Source of the DNA: Nitrospina sp.
Lineage (GTDB): Bacteria > Nitrospinota > Nitrospinia > Nitrospinales > Nitrospinaceae
Reading direction: 5' to 3'
NCBI GenBank assembly: GCA_004357365.1
Contig: SMVT01000008.1
Span: 1-17,388 of the forward strand
Length of the DNA: 17,388 nt
Made by a program: the position numbers and the translations under genes. Positions 1 to 8,285 of this stretch are shown here, piece after piece. Positions within the stretch are counted from its first letter, which is position 1. Each line of letters begins with the position of its first letter. The notes below the pieces were generated by a model. That model did not search any database and was not told the DNA's origin. It saw nothing but the letters and a program-made list of their open reading frames with translations.

Positions 1-1
1 C

Positions 2-118
2 AAAAACGTGATTGGCATGATGCCGCATCCGGAACGCTGTGCCGATCCCCTGTGGCCGGAGGTGGACGGTCAGACGATTTTCAACTCCCTCATTCAATCG
101 AGTTTGACGCCTTCATGA
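2..118 (+). CDS. purQ: Phosphoribosylformylglycinamidine synthase, glutaminase subunit PurQ (C-terminal end only)
   Basis: The last 38 residues of a frame that enters from the left edge and stops with TGA at 116-118. The visible part contains NVIGMMPHPERCADPLW, the C-terminal segment of PurQ class I glutamine amidotransferases; the His and Glu of PHPE belong to the Cys-His-Glu triad (family knowledge), and the nucleophilic Cys lies outside the window. PurQ releases ammonia from glutamine and passes it to PurL in the FGAM synthase complex. The stop overlaps the purL start (ATGA at 115-118), so the two are translationally coupled. Identity is secure because of the motif plus the purL neighbour. 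Confidence 0.88.
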   Translation, partial: KNVIGMMPHPERCADPLWPEVDGQTIFNSLIQSSLTPS

Positions 119-2355
119 CCGCTTCCACTCCCATCCCCATCACGCCGGAAATGGTGGCCGAGCACGGCCTGTCGCCGGAGGAGTACGCCCGCATTCAGGA
201 GTTGCTGGGACGCGACCCGAACCTGGTCGAGCTGGGGATTTTTTCGGCCATGTGGAGCGAGCATTGCAGTTACAAAAGTTCGCGCCCGCACCTCAAGACG
301 CTGCCCACCGAGGGTCCGCGCGTGATCCAGGGCCCGGGCGAGAACGCCGGGGTGGTGGACATCGGCGACGGGCTGGCGGCGGTGTTCAAAATCGAAAGCC
401 ACAACCATCCGTCGTTCATCGAGCCGCATCAGGGTGCGGCGACGGGGGTCGGCGGCATCATGCGCGACGTGTTCACCATGGGCGCGCGTCCGATTGCCCT
501 GCTCGACTCGCTCCGCTTCGGCGACCTCGATCATGAAAAAACCCGGTACCTGTTGAACGGGGTGGTGAAGGGCATCGCCGATTACGGCAACTGCGTCGGC
601 GTGCCGACCGTCGGCGGCGATATCTATTTCGACGCCTGCTACAAAGGCAACATTCTGGTCAATGTGTTCTGTCTGGGGCTTGCCAAAGCCGACCGGATAT
701 TTCTCGGCAAGGCGTCGGGGGTCGGCAACGCGGTGTTGTATGTCGGTTCCAAAACCGGACGCGACGGCATCCACGGCGCCAGCATGGCCTCGGCGGAGTT
801 CGACGACGCCACCGAGGAAAAACGCCCAACGGTTCAGGTCGGCGACCCGTTTACCGAAAAGTTATTATTGGAGGCCTGTCTCGAAATCATGAAAGAGGAC
901 TGGGTCGTCGGCGTGCAGGACATGGGCGCGGCGGGCTTGTCGTCGTCCTCGTTTGAGATGGCGGAACGCGCCGGCATGGGCATCGAGCTCGACCTCGACG
1001 CCGTGCCCCGGCGCGAATCGGGCATGAACGCCTACGAGATCATGCTGTCCGAATCGCAGGAGCGCATGCTGTTCGTGGTCGAGAAGGGCCATGAAGACGA
1101 CGCGCTCGCTATTTTTAAAAAGTGGGACCTCGATGTGGCGGTGATCGGGCGGGTGACCGACGACGGTATTTTCCGCGCCCGGGAAAACGGGGCGGAGGTG
1201 GTGAACCTGCCCATCAAAACCGTGGTGACCGGGGCGCTGAAATGCGACCGCCCGACGCAAAAACCTGCGTATTTGTCCGAGGTGGGAAAGCTGGACCTGT
1301 CGTCAAAGGAAATCCCGGAACGGGGGGACGAGGCGTTGAAGCGATTGCTGGCTTCGCCCACCATCGCCTCCAAGCAGTATGTATATGAGCAATATGACCA
1401 CATGGTGCGGCTCAACACGCTGGTTCTGCCGGGGTCGGATGCGGCGGTGCTGAGAGTGCCGGAGACCCGCAAGGCACTCTCTCTGTCGGTGGATTGCAAT
1501 CCGCGCTACGGCTACCTCGACCCGTATACCGGGGCACAGATCGCCGTGGCGGAAGCCTGCCGTAACGTGGCGTGTTCCGGCGCGGAGCCGGTGGGCGTCA
1601 CCAACTGCCTCAACTTTGGCAATCCGGAGAACCCGGAGATCATGTGGCAGTTCCAGGAGGCGGTGCGCGGGCTGGGCGATTTGTGCCGTTTCTTTGATAT
1701 TCCGGTGGTCAGTGGCAATGTCAGTCTCTATAATGAGACGAAAGGCGAAGCCATTTATCCGACGCCGACCATTGCCGTGGTGGGTTTGATGGAAGACTGG
1801 TCGCTCCATTGCACCCAGGGGTTTAAGCAGGCAGGGCATCGCATTGGCCTGCTGGGGTCGACTTTGGAGGAGTTGGGTGGCAGTGAATATCAGAAACTGT
1901 TCTGGAACGAGTGCCGCGGCCGGCCACCGCAGTTGGACCCGAAAACCGAACGGGCGGTTCAGCGGCTGTGCCTGGATTTGATCCGCCAACGGTTGATCCG
2001 CTCGGCGCACGATTGTTCCGAAGGCGGGCTGGCGGTGGCCCTTGCCGAGTCCTGTTTCACCGGACCGAAGCCGCTGGGGGCGGACCTGGTATTGAGCGGC
2101 GGAATGCGTGCCGACGCGCTGTTGTTCGGGGAATCCCAGTCGCGCATCGTGATTTCATTTTCCGAAGACGCATTGCCGTCCATCGAATCGCTGGCAAAAC
2201 AGGCGGGCGTGCCGTTTGCCGTTGTGGGAACCGCGGGGGGTTCGAAGTTTCAAATCAAAATCGACGGGAACGAATTCATCAACGAAGATATCCTGACGTT
2301 GGAAGATATCTGGAAGCATTCCTTGGGACTTTATGGAAATCGAGTGGCCGGATAA
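115..2355 (+). CDS. purL: Phosphoribosylformylglycinamidine synthase, synthetase subunit PurL (small type)
   Basis: 746 residues if started at the ATG overlapping the purQ stop. An upstream in-frame start at 52 exists but lies inside purQ and adds 21 residues unlike the family, so I reject it. It catalyses ATP-dependent conversion of FGAR to FGAM in the fourth step of purine synthesis. Visible family marks are SEHCSYKSS (about 48-56), FKIESHNHPSFIEPHQGAATGVGGI (about 91-115; nucleotide/metal site) and, near the C-terminus, SAHDCSEGGLAVALAES. The length and the lack of a fused glutaminase domain mark the small PurL type that works with PurQ and PurS; PurS is not in the window and is presumably upstream. 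The gene overlaps purF by 23 bases. Confidence 0.97.
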   Translation: MTASTPIPITPEMVAEHGLSPEEYARIQELLGRDPNLVELGIFSAMWSEHCSYKSSRPHLKTLPTEGPRVIQGPGENAGVVDIGDGLAAVFKIESHNHPSFIEPHQGAATGVGGIMRDVFTMGARPIALLDSLRFGDLDHEKTRYLLNGVVKGIADYGNCVGVPTVGGDIYFDACYKGNILVNVFCLGLAKADRIFLGKASGVGNAVLYVGSKTGRDGIHGASMASAEFDDATEEKRPTVQVGDPFTEKLLLEACLEIMKEDWVVGVQDMGAAGLSSSSFEMAERAGMGIELDLDAVPRRESGMNAYEIMLSESQERMLFVVEKGHEDDALAIFKKWDLDVAVIGRVTDDGIFRARENGAEVVNLPIKTVVTGALKCDRPTQKPAYLSEVGKLDLSSKEIPERGDEALKRLLASPTIASKQYVYEQYDHMVRLNTLVLPGSDAAVLRVPETRKALSLSVDCNPRYGYLDPYTGAQIAVAEACRNVACSGAEPVGVTNCLNFGNPENPEIMWQFQEAVRGLGDLCRFFDIPVVSGNVSLYNETKGEAIYPTPTIAVVGLMEDWSLHCTQGFKQAGHRIGLLGSTLEELGGSEYQKLFWNECRGRPPQLDPKTERAVQRLCLDLIRQRLIRSAHDCSEGGLAVALAESCFTGPKPLGADLVLSGGMRADALLFGESQSRIVISFSEDALPSIESLAKQAGVPFAVVGTAGGSKFQIKIDGNEFINEDILTLEDIWKHSLGLYGNRVAG

Positions 2356-3769
2356 CGATAAATTTCACGAGGAGTGCGGGGTGGTGGCGGTGTACGGCCA
2401 TCCGGAGGCAGCCAATCTGGCGTATCTGGGGTTGTACGCGCTCCAGCACCGGGGACAGGAGAGCGCCGGGATCACCTCCACTGACAACGGTCAGATGTAC
2501 CGGGAAGTCGGCATGGGGCTGGTGGCTGATGTATTCAATACCAAGCGCATCAAGCGTCTGCCCGGCCGTATGTCGCTGGCTCACAACCGTTATTCCACCA
2601 CCGGTGAAAGCAAGATCCTGAACGCCCAGCCTTGCCTGATCAATTACGCGAAGGGCTCGCTGGCCCTGGCCCATAACGGCAATCTCGTCAACGCCGACAT
2701 GATCCGCGAAGGCCTCGTCGAAGAAGGTGCGATTTTCCAATCCACCAACGACAGCGAAGTGATCGTTCATCTGATCGCGCATTCGCAATCCGAAACGTTC
2801 GTCGAGCGGGTGGTGGAGGCCCTGCTGGCGGTCAGCGGGGCGTATTCGCTGGCGTTGATGACGGAGAATGAAATCGTCGCCGCGCGCGATCCCTTCGGGT
2901 TTCGTCCGCTGTGCCTCGGTAAACTGGACGGGGCGTATATCGTGGCGTCGGAATCCTGTGTCATGGATCTGATCGAAGCGGAGTTCATCCGCGAGATCGA
3001 ACCCGGCGAAGTGTTGCTGATCAACGAAAACGGTCTGAAATCGTTTTTCCCGTTCCGGCGGGTGAGTGTCCGACGATGTATTTTTGAGCACATTTATTTC
3101 GCGCGGCCGGACAGCTTCCTGTTCGGCGAGAATGTCTACACCGTACGCAAGCGAATGGGCGTGGCGCTGGCCAAACAGGCGCCGGTGGAGGCCGATCTGG
3201 TGGTTCCCGTTCCCGACTCGGGCAACATCTCCGCGCTCGGGTATTCCGAGGAGTCGGGCATTCCGTATGAGATGGGGCTGATCCGCAACCATTACGTGGG
3301 ACGGACCTTCATCGAACCGAAATCCCAGATCCGGCATTTCGGTGTGAAGGTGAAACTGAACGCCGTCAAGGAAATCATCAAAGGCAAGCGGGTGATCATC
3401 ATCGACGATTCAATCGTTCGGGGCACCACCAGCCGCAAAATCGTCAAGATGGTGCGGGATGCGGGGGCCAAGGAAGTGCATGTCCGCATCAGTTCACCGC
3501 CCACACTGTTTTCCTGCTATTACGGCATCGACACCCCGGACCGCGAAGAACTCATCGCCTCCAAGCACACGCTGGAGGAGACCTGCCGGTTCGTCACCGC
3601 CGATTCGCTGGAATACCTCAACATCGAAAACATGATGGAAACCATGGCGGATGACCGGTCCACTTACTGCGCGGCCTGCTTCGACGGTGATTACGCGGTG
3701 GCGGTGGACGGCAAGGAGCACCAGCCCATTCAGCTTAACCTGTTCGGAAGCGAAACCAAGGAAGTCTGA
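2333..3769 (+). CDS. purF: Amidophosphoribosyltransferase PurF, Fe-S/propeptide type
   Basis: 478 residues. It transfers amide nitrogen from glutamine to PRPP, the committed step of purine synthesis. The N-terminal glutaminase domain begins at Cys15 after a 14-residue leader; in the Bacillus subtilis class such a propeptide is removed so that Cys becomes the N-terminal nucleophile. The phosphoribosyltransferase domain carries the PRPP loop RVIIIDDSIVRGTTS (about 353-367). Cys249, Cys395 and the pair Cys446/Cys449 (YCAAC) match the four cysteine ligands of the [4Fe-4S] cluster of the B. subtilis enzyme, so this should be the oxygen-sensitive Fe-S form. The start lies inside the purL end. The gene is convergent with the thioredoxin-like gene, 24 bases away. 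Confidence 0.97.
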   Translation: MEIEWPDNDKFHEECGVVAVYGHPEAANLAYLGLYALQHRGQESAGITSTDNGQMYREVGMGLVADVFNTKRIKRLPGRMSLAHNRYSTTGESKILNAQPCLINYAKGSLALAHNGNLVNADMIREGLVEEGAIFQSTNDSEVIVHLIAHSQSETFVERVVEALLAVSGAYSLALMTENEIVAARDPFGFRPLCLGKLDGAYIVASESCVMDLIEAEFIREIEPGEVLLINENGLKSFFPFRRVSVRRCIFEHIYFARPDSFLFGENVYTVRKRMGVALAKQAPVEADLVVPVPDSGNISALGYSEESGIPYEMGLIRNHYVGRTFIEPKSQIRHFGVKVKLNAVKEIIKGKRVIIIDDSIVRGTTSRKIVKMVRDAGAKEVHVRISSPPTLFSCYYGIDTPDREELIASKHTLEETCRFVTADSLEYLNIENMMETMADDRSTYCAACFDGDYAVAVDGKEHQPIQLNLFGSETKEV

Positions 3770-3793
3770 ACGGTTGATCCCTACCCTGAGAAA

Positions 3794-4345
3794 TTATTCT
3801 TTCCACTTGATGGAACAGCCCATGGAGGAGACTTGGTCGTCGTTGACCGGTTGGTCGGTGAGGATGGCTTCGATGGCGTCCTTCAAATCATGGCGGGTGA
3901 TCTCGTCCGGATGCTGCCAGTTGTCGTCGACCCGGCCCCGGTACTTCAGAGACCGCTCGATTCCGTAAACAAAAATGTCCGGCGTACAGACAGCGTCATA
4001 AGCCTTAGCGGATTCCTGAGATTCATCGAACAGGTAAGGAAAGGGAAGCTGTTTTTTCTCGGCGAGTTCCTTCATTTTCTCCAGCGAATCTTCGGGATAT
4101 TTTTTTGTATCGTTGACGTTGATGCCCACCAGCTGCACCGACCGCTCCGCGTATTCATTTTGCAGGTTGATCAGGCGCCTCAGCACGGCTTTCACGTAAG
4201 GGCAGTGGTTGCACATGAAAATGATGACCAGGACATTTTTGTTGCCAAAGTTGGACGGGGAATAAGTTTTGCCGTCGGTGCCGGGCAGGCTGAAATCCGG
4301 CGCCGGAGTGCCCAGCGGCACCATTGTGGAGTAAGTATTTGCCAT
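3794..4345 (-). CDS. Thioredoxin-fold protein of the AhpC/TSA (redoxin) superfamily
   Basis: 183 residues, no signal peptide, so probably cytoplasmic. It begins with the peroxiredoxin-like LGTPAPDFSLPGTDGKTY, followed by a strand and the active-site-like FMCNHCPYVKAV, giving a CxxC pair at Cys45/Cys48. The cis-proline-type segment CTPDIFVYG lies near residue 120. A third conserved-looking site, GCSIKWK with Cys177, ends the protein; this CNHCPYVKA...GCSIKWK pattern marks a widespread family usually named only 'thioredoxin family protein' or 'redoxin'. It is probably a thiol oxidoreductase or peroxidase, but the substrate is unknown. ATG start at 4345; ribosome-site complementarity is weak (AGGA, about 11 bases upstream). 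A dispersed repeat lies directly upstream. Confidence 0.85.
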   Translation of the reverse strand: MANTYSTMVPLGTPAPDFSLPGTDGKTYSPSNFGNKNVLVIIFMCNHCPYVKAVLRRLINLQNEYAERSVQLVGINVNDTKKYPEDSLEKMKELAEKKQLPFPYLFDESQESAKAYDAVCTPDIFVYGIERSLKYRGRVDDNWQHPDEITRHDLKDAIEAILTDQPVNDDQVSSMGCSIKWKE

Positions 4346-4360
4346 GATCGGAATTTTCCT

Positions 4361-4410
4361 GTCACCCTGAGCCCATCGTCAAGCTCAGGACATGCTCTGT
4401 CGAAGGTTGA
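4361..4410. repeat. Dispersed intergenic repeat of the CCTGAGC...GTCGAAGG type (decayed copy)
   Basis: Begins GTCACCCTGAGC and ends CTGTCGAAGGTT. The 7-base arms CCTGAGC (4366-4372) and GCTCAGG (4383-4389) form an inverted repeat with a 10-base loop. Related stretches occur at 8287-8306, 14404-14422 and 14614-14640, always between genes. It lies between the thioredoxin-like and radical SAM genes, which face the same way. Confidence 0.6.
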
Positions 4411-4451
4411 ACTTGAGTTTCTTTCAAAAGCGTTCCCTCAGCCGGAGGTTG

Positions 4452-5360
4452 TCAGCTTTTACAGCTCATGCCGGAAACTCTACAAGTATAGCACGCGGAA
4501 TGATACAGAGGGAAGGGGCGCAGGGTCTCTTCGACGGTGTCGCCCATGCGCGCCTGGTCTTCTTCGATCAGGATCGGGCACACGTACACGCCCTTGGCGG
4601 TCACCATGCGCGAGGAAGAGCATTGCAGGTTGGTGATCGCAAAATTCTCGAAACATTTTTCGGTGACGCGCTCGTTGGGATGGTATTCCCTTTCGGTCAC
4701 GGCCAACTCCCCCATCATAAACCCCGGCAGAAACTTGACCTGCGGGTGGGGCACGCCTTGCTCCCGCATGAACGCCAGGGCTTTGGTTTCCATGGTGGGA
4801 TCGTCTTCGTCGTCCCAACTGCGCACCATGGTCAGGTGAGCGGAAAACCCCGCCTCCGCCAGGTAACGGATACCGCGCAGAGCCAGTTTGAAGGCGTTGC
4901 GGCCGCGGATGGCATCGTTCTCCTCCGGGTCCAGGCTGTCGAGGCTGACCCGGAAATGCAACTTGTTTTTGGCGCGGGCCTGGAGTTCCGCCAGGCGTTG
5001 CGCTTTTTCCCTGCTGATGAGCATGCCGTTGGTCAGCGTGGTGCAGGGGCCGTATTGGAGAATCGCTTCGTAAATTTCAAACAGCTCCGGATTGAGAAAC
5101 ACCTCGCCGCCGGTGATGTAATAATCCTGGATGCCAAGATGCTTCGATTCCTCCAGATGCTTTTGGACCTGGGCCAGCTTCATCAGCGGATGGTTATGGT
5201 TTTGCGGCGTGCAACTGATGAAGCAGTGGGTGCAGGTCAGGTTGCACACCGTACCGCCGATCTGGAGCCACAGCGTATCGAGCCCCACCATCGGCACTTC
5301 GGGGATTTTCGCGATCTGCGGCTCGTTTTCCGGAATCGGGATGTGCGGTGCAAAATTCAT
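4452..5360 (-). CDS. Radical SAM protein with C-terminal auxiliary-cluster-like cysteines
   Basis: 302 residues. The canonical S-adenosylmethionine/[4Fe-4S] motif CNLTCTHC (Cys39, Cys43, Cys46) is present, followed by ITGGEVFLN (about 82-90), the GGE element of the SAM site. The C-terminal third has six more cysteines (236, 247, 261, 290, 293, 300), including GVYVCPIL and CYTC, a layout like SPASM/twitch domains that hold extra Fe-S clusters in peptide- or cofactor-modifying enzymes. No precursor peptide or partner gene is visible next door, so the substrate cannot be named. ATG at 5360; stop TGA at 4452-4454 only two codons after the last Cys. There are 113 bases between it and the next upstream gene on this strand. 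Confidence 0.85.
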   Translation of the reverse strand: MNFAPHIPIPENEPQIAKIPEVPMVGLDTLWLQIGGTVCNLTCTHCFISCTPQNHNHPLMKLAQVQKHLEESKHLGIQDYYITGGEVFLNPELFEIYEAILQYGPCTTLTNGMLISREKAQRLAELQARAKNKLHFRVSLDSLDPEENDAIRGRNAFKLALRGIRYLAEAGFSAHLTMVRSWDDEDDPTMETKALAFMREQGVPHPQVKFLPGFMMGELAVTEREYHPNERVTEKCFENFAITNLQCSSSRMVTAKGVYVCPILIEEDQARMGDTVEETLRPFPLYHSACYTCRVSGMSCKS

Positions 5361-5473
5361 AACGTCAGCCTATCAGAAAGGGGGATTGAAGTTCAACCGG
5401 GAACGGGACTTGCCGGTAAAATCCGTTAGATAGGGGTCGGGTGGCGGGAGGAAAGCTTACAGGAAAATCCGGG

Positions 5474-6595
5474 TCAGAGCCCGGCGGATTCGTAGGAGTC
5501 GCTGACGTTTTTGATACGCAGTTTGCGGCGCAGGGCCGCGAATCCCTCCGACGCGGTTTTGCCGAGTGTCGACTGATACACCGGCCGTTGGGCGAGTTTC
5601 GCGGTTTTCGGCGGGTCGGTGTAAAAAGACGCATCCAGCGGGCTGATCCAGCTCCCTGCCGGGTACAGCCATTTCAAGTTGAGTTTTTCCTGCTGGGCGG
5701 TTTGGTGCAGGTGGCCCGCCACATGCCTCAATTCCTGCAGTTCGTCCGGCAGATGCAAGCCGCGTTCCGGAATCCGGATCAGCGGCAGGATGCCCTGTTT
5801 CGACAGGGCGGTGATTTTTTCCAGCAGCGGTGGCGGGTGGTTCCGGTCCAGCGCCAGCTCGGTGGACACGGTGCCGGCGCCGAACACCCCCGCCGCGTAT
5901 TCCAGCGCCTTGGTTCCCCGCTTGGCGGGGAGGGCGGGTTGTACGCCACCGTCTGCCGCGTATTGTTCGAGCGGGAAGGTGATCAGGTCCACCCCCGCCG
6001 CGTAAAACGAATCGATCATCCAGAGATCGTCGGGCGGGAATCCTCGCAGGGCGACAAACGTCCGGAAATTTTTCTTGATGCTCTGCACCAAAGGCGCGAG
6101 GCGGGAAAACCCCCGGTCCTTTTCCACGCAATGTTCCATATTGAGTTGCACCAGGTCGGCCGCACCTTCCTGAAACGCGGCGCGGACCAGGTGGATGGTG
6201 TCTTCCAGGCTCAGGTTCAGCTGGCGCGTGTCGGCCTCCAGGTACAGGTTGAGGTTGAGGCAGTAGCCGTCGAGTTGAATGAAAGCCGACGCCGGGTTAC
6301 GGGGGGCTTCCCGGTCCTTCAGAAATCCGGGCGCGGGAATGACGCCGATCTCCAGCGGCCCGGTTTCCGTTGCCAGCACCACTTGATCTTTTTCAATATT
6401 TATCAGGAAGGCCGCATTCTTGTCCGGGTTCACCCGCGCGCGCACGAAAAAGTTTTCCGCCAGCGACAGAACGAGGCCCTGGCCGTCGCCATCGGGGAAG
6501 AGTCCCGGCGCGATGCGGTCATCGCTCCGCACGTTTTTGGCGAAGGCCACGCCCCGGTGCAGAAGTTCCAGTTTGAGTTGTCCCAGTGTGGTCAT
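5474..6595 (-). CDS. Unassigned protein, probable radical-SAM-like barrel lacking the cysteine motif
   Basis: 373 residues from the ATG at 6595, one base after the mpl stop; an alternative start at 6634 would lie inside mpl and is less likely. I do not recognise a named family. The region 105-275 reads like a radical SAM barrel: YCLNLNLYLEA (about 111-121) sits where the CX3CX2C loop would be, then a segment (128-158) of the helix-strand type seen in such enzymes, and GAGTVSTELALD (about 239-250) followed by EKITALSKQGILPLIRI, a strand-helix pattern of biotin-synthase-like members. Only Cys112 and Cys156 exist, so a canonical [4Fe-4S] cluster cannot form. There is no signal peptide. The tight coupling to mpl implies co-translation, not necessarily shared function. 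The gene is secure; the fold is an inference. Confidence 0.7.
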   Translation of the reverse strand: MTTLGQLKLELLHRGVAFAKNVRSDDRIAPGLFPDGDGQGLVLSLAENFFVRARVNPDKNAAFLINIEKDQVVLATETGPLEIGVIPAPGFLKDREAPRNPASAFIQLDGYCLNLNLYLEADTRQLNLSLEDTIHLVRAAFQEGAADLVQLNMEHCVEKDRGFSRLAPLVQSIKKNFRTFVALRGFPPDDLWMIDSFYAAGVDLITFPLEQYAADGGVQPALPAKRGTKALEYAAGVFGAGTVSTELALDRNHPPPLLEKITALSKQGILPLIRIPERGLHLPDELQELRHVAGHLHQTAQQEKLNLKWLYPAGSWISPLDASFYTDPPKTAKLAQRPVYQSTLGKTASEGFAALRRKLRIKNVSDSYESAGL

Positions 6596-6596
6596 G

Positions 6597-8000
6597 TTAT
6601 AAACGGTCCAGCAGTTTCTCGTGAATGCCGTCAAATCCGCCGGAGGACATAATTATCACCACGTCGCCCGGTTGCTGATGTTCGGCGATAAAATCGACGA
6701 TCTCCGCCACCCTCGGGAAGAACCAGGCTTCGCGTCCTTTTTCCTTAATCGCCGCCACCACTTTTTTCGGATCGAGCCGTTCCTCTGGCTTCACTTTGTC
6801 CGGCGCGAACAGATCGGCGATGATGGTCCTATCCGCCAGCTTAAAACTTTCCGGCAGGGAATCCTCGAACACCTTGCGCCGCGAGGTGGCGGACCGCGGC
6901 TCGAACACCGCCCAGATGCGGCCACCCGGCCAGGCGTCTTTCGCCCCTTCCAGCGTCAGGTGGATGGCGGTCGGGTGATGCGCGAAATCGTCGATCACCG
7001 TCACCCCGTTTTTTTCTCCCACCACTTCCTGCCGGCGTTTGATCCCTTGAAAGTTTTTGAGACCCTCAGCGACCGCCTCCGCCGGCAGTCGACACTTGAG
7101 GGCCAGGGCCGCCGCCGCCGCGGCGTTGAGCACGTTGTGCCGCCCGATCATCGGCAGGTGAAACCGCCCGACCTCTTGGCCGTGATGGTTCAGGGTGAAC
7201 CGGCCGTGGCCGTCCTCGAACTTGTAATCGGCCACCTGCCAGTCGGCCTGGTCTGAAAACCCATAGGTTTCCACTTCGCATGGGGCGTGGTTAACGACAT
7301 CTTTGGTGTTTTTATCGGAAATTTCAACCAAAAGAAAACCTTTGGGGTCGATAATCCCCATAAACTTCCGGAACGCTTCCTTGATGTGGTCGAGATCCCG
7401 GAAGATATCGGCGTGATCGAACTCGATGCTCGTCAATATCGCGGCGTAGGGCCGGTAATGCAGGAACTTGGGTCCCTTGTCGAAAAAGGCGGTGTCGTAT
7501 TCGTCGCCTTCGGTGATGAACCAGTCGCCCCCGGGCCGTTGGTGATTGGTGTCGAAGTTCTTGAGCCAGCCGCCGACCATGAATCCGGGTTTCTGTCCGC
7601 AAGCCTCAAACACCCAGCTCAAGAGAGCGGCGGTGGTGGTTTTGCCGTGGGTGCCGGTGACCACCAGCGATTTCCGGCCCTCCAGGAAAAACCGGGAGAG
7701 CGCCTGCGGCAGGGAGATATACGGGATGTCCGCCGCCTGCACCGCCAGCACTTCCTCATTGTCCTTCGACACGGCGTTGCCGACGACCACCAGATCGATC
7801 TCGCCGGTGATGTTTTCTTTATGATAGCCGGGCTTGATTGCGATCCCGGCGTTTGCCAGCAGGGTGCTCATCGGGGGATAGACGTTGGCGTCCGATCCGG
7901 TCACGCGGTACCCGGCCTTTTGCAGGAGCCCGGCGAGGGAGGCCATGCCGGTCCCGCAAATGGCGATCAGGTATATACTTTTAATCTCTTTCGGATTCAT
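6597..8000 (-). CDS. mpl: UDP-N-acetylmuramate:L-alanyl-gamma-D-glutamyl-meso-diaminopimelate ligase
   Basis: 467 residues from ATG 8000. It reattaches the recovered murein tripeptide to UDP-MurNAc in cytoplasmic peptidoglycan recycling. The N-terminal Rossmann-like motif AICGTGMASLAGLL, GSDANVYPPMST, the ATP loop VTGTHGKTTTAALL (about 114-127) and the C-terminal DDFAHHPTAI are typical of Mpl rather than MurC; PurF-style or other ligases do not share them. A TTG at 8012 could extend it by four residues, but that TTG overlaps a strong -10 box (8012-8017), so I prefer the ATG. Only one base separates its stop from the next gene. Together with the PBP4-like gene at the right end it points to a diaminopimelate-type wall. 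Confidence 0.94.
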   Translation of the reverse strand: MNPKEIKSIYLIAICGTGMASLAGLLQKAGYRVTGSDANVYPPMSTLLANAGIAIKPGYHKENITGEIDLVVVGNAVSKDNEEVLAVQAADIPYISLPQALSRFFLEGRKSLVVTGTHGKTTTAALLSWVFEACGQKPGFMVGGWLKNFDTNHQRPGGDWFITEGDEYDTAFFDKGPKFLHYRPYAAILTSIEFDHADIFRDLDHIKEAFRKFMGIIDPKGFLLVEISDKNTKDVVNHAPCEVETYGFSDQADWQVADYKFEDGHGRFTLNHHGQEVGRFHLPMIGRHNVLNAAAAAALALKCRLPAEAVAEGLKNFQGIKRRQEVVGEKNGVTVIDDFAHHPTAIHLTLEGAKDAWPGGRIWAVFEPRSATSRRKVFEDSLPESFKLADRTIIADLFAPDKVKPEERLDPKKVVAAIKEKGREAWFFPRVAEIVDFIAEHQQPGDVVIIMSSGGFDGIHEKLLDRL

Positions 8001-8011
8001 GGGAATCGGCA

Positions 8012-8040
8012 ATTGTAGGCAGTCCCTGAAACAAAGTCAA
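8012..8040 (-). promoter_or_regulatory. Sigma-70-like promoter of mpl
   Basis: On the minus strand TTGACT (8040-8035), 17 bases, then TACAAT (8017-8012); each hexamer is one base from consensus. Transcription would begin near 8005, leaving only about 4-6 bases before the ATG at 8000, so the mRNA may be leaderless or nearly so. This is read from sequence only. Confidence 0.6.
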
Positions 8041-8109
8041 ATGAGGCCTTGGGATAGGGTTGTCACTCTGTAAGGGATAAAAAATGACAAGATAACAGAT
8101 TTAAGGAAG

Positions 8110-8138
8110 AATCCCCCGCCCCCCTTTACAAGGGGGAG
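8110..8138. repeat. C-rich hairpin repeat, copy 1
   Basis: CCCCCTT (8120-8126), loop TAC, AAGGGGG (8130-8136), preceded by AATCCCCCGC. The same element occurs in opposite orientation at 14541-14570. It makes a 7-bp, GC-rich hairpin in either strand. Confidence 0.7.
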
Positions 8139-8162
8139 GCGGAGTACCTCCGCTGGTAATAT

Positions 8163-8276
8163 AAACACAGATTCTTCGCGGAGTTTATCCTCGAGCGAAG
8201 CGAAGGACTCAGAATGACAATAAGAACCGGAACTGTCATTCTGAGGAGCCGCACAGACGACGAAGAATCTGTGTTT
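8163..8276. repeat. Large intergenic inverted repeat (MITE-like), copy 1
   Basis: Perfect outer arms of 16 bases, AAACACAGATTCTTCG (8163-8178) and its complement (8261-8276), plus perfect inner arms of 12 bases, CTCAGAATGACA (8208-8219) and its complement (8234-8245). The spacers inside the two halves differ in length (29 and 15 bases), so it looks like two abutting, unequal copies of one unit in opposite directions. A related copy is at 14446-14533. There is no open frame and no obvious target duplication. Confidence 0.8.
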
Positions 8277-8285
8277 CATCTGTGT

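Noticed and set aside
2279..3337. Minus-strand open frame of 352 codons opposite purF
   Set aside because: Antisense shadow of a highly conserved gene.
4392..5429. Plus-strand open frame of 345 codons opposite the radical SAM gene
   Set aside because: Antisense shadow, starts in a repeat and shows no recognisable domain.
5441..6652. Long plus-strand open frame of 403 codons opposite the cysteine-poor protein
   Set aside because: It is the antisense shadow of the minus-strand gene; composition is rich in Arg/Gln/His with no family pattern.
8037..8279. 80-codon minus-strand open frame in the long gap before mpl
   Set aside because: It is made of the dispersed repeats and crosses the mpl promoter; no ribosome site or family pattern.
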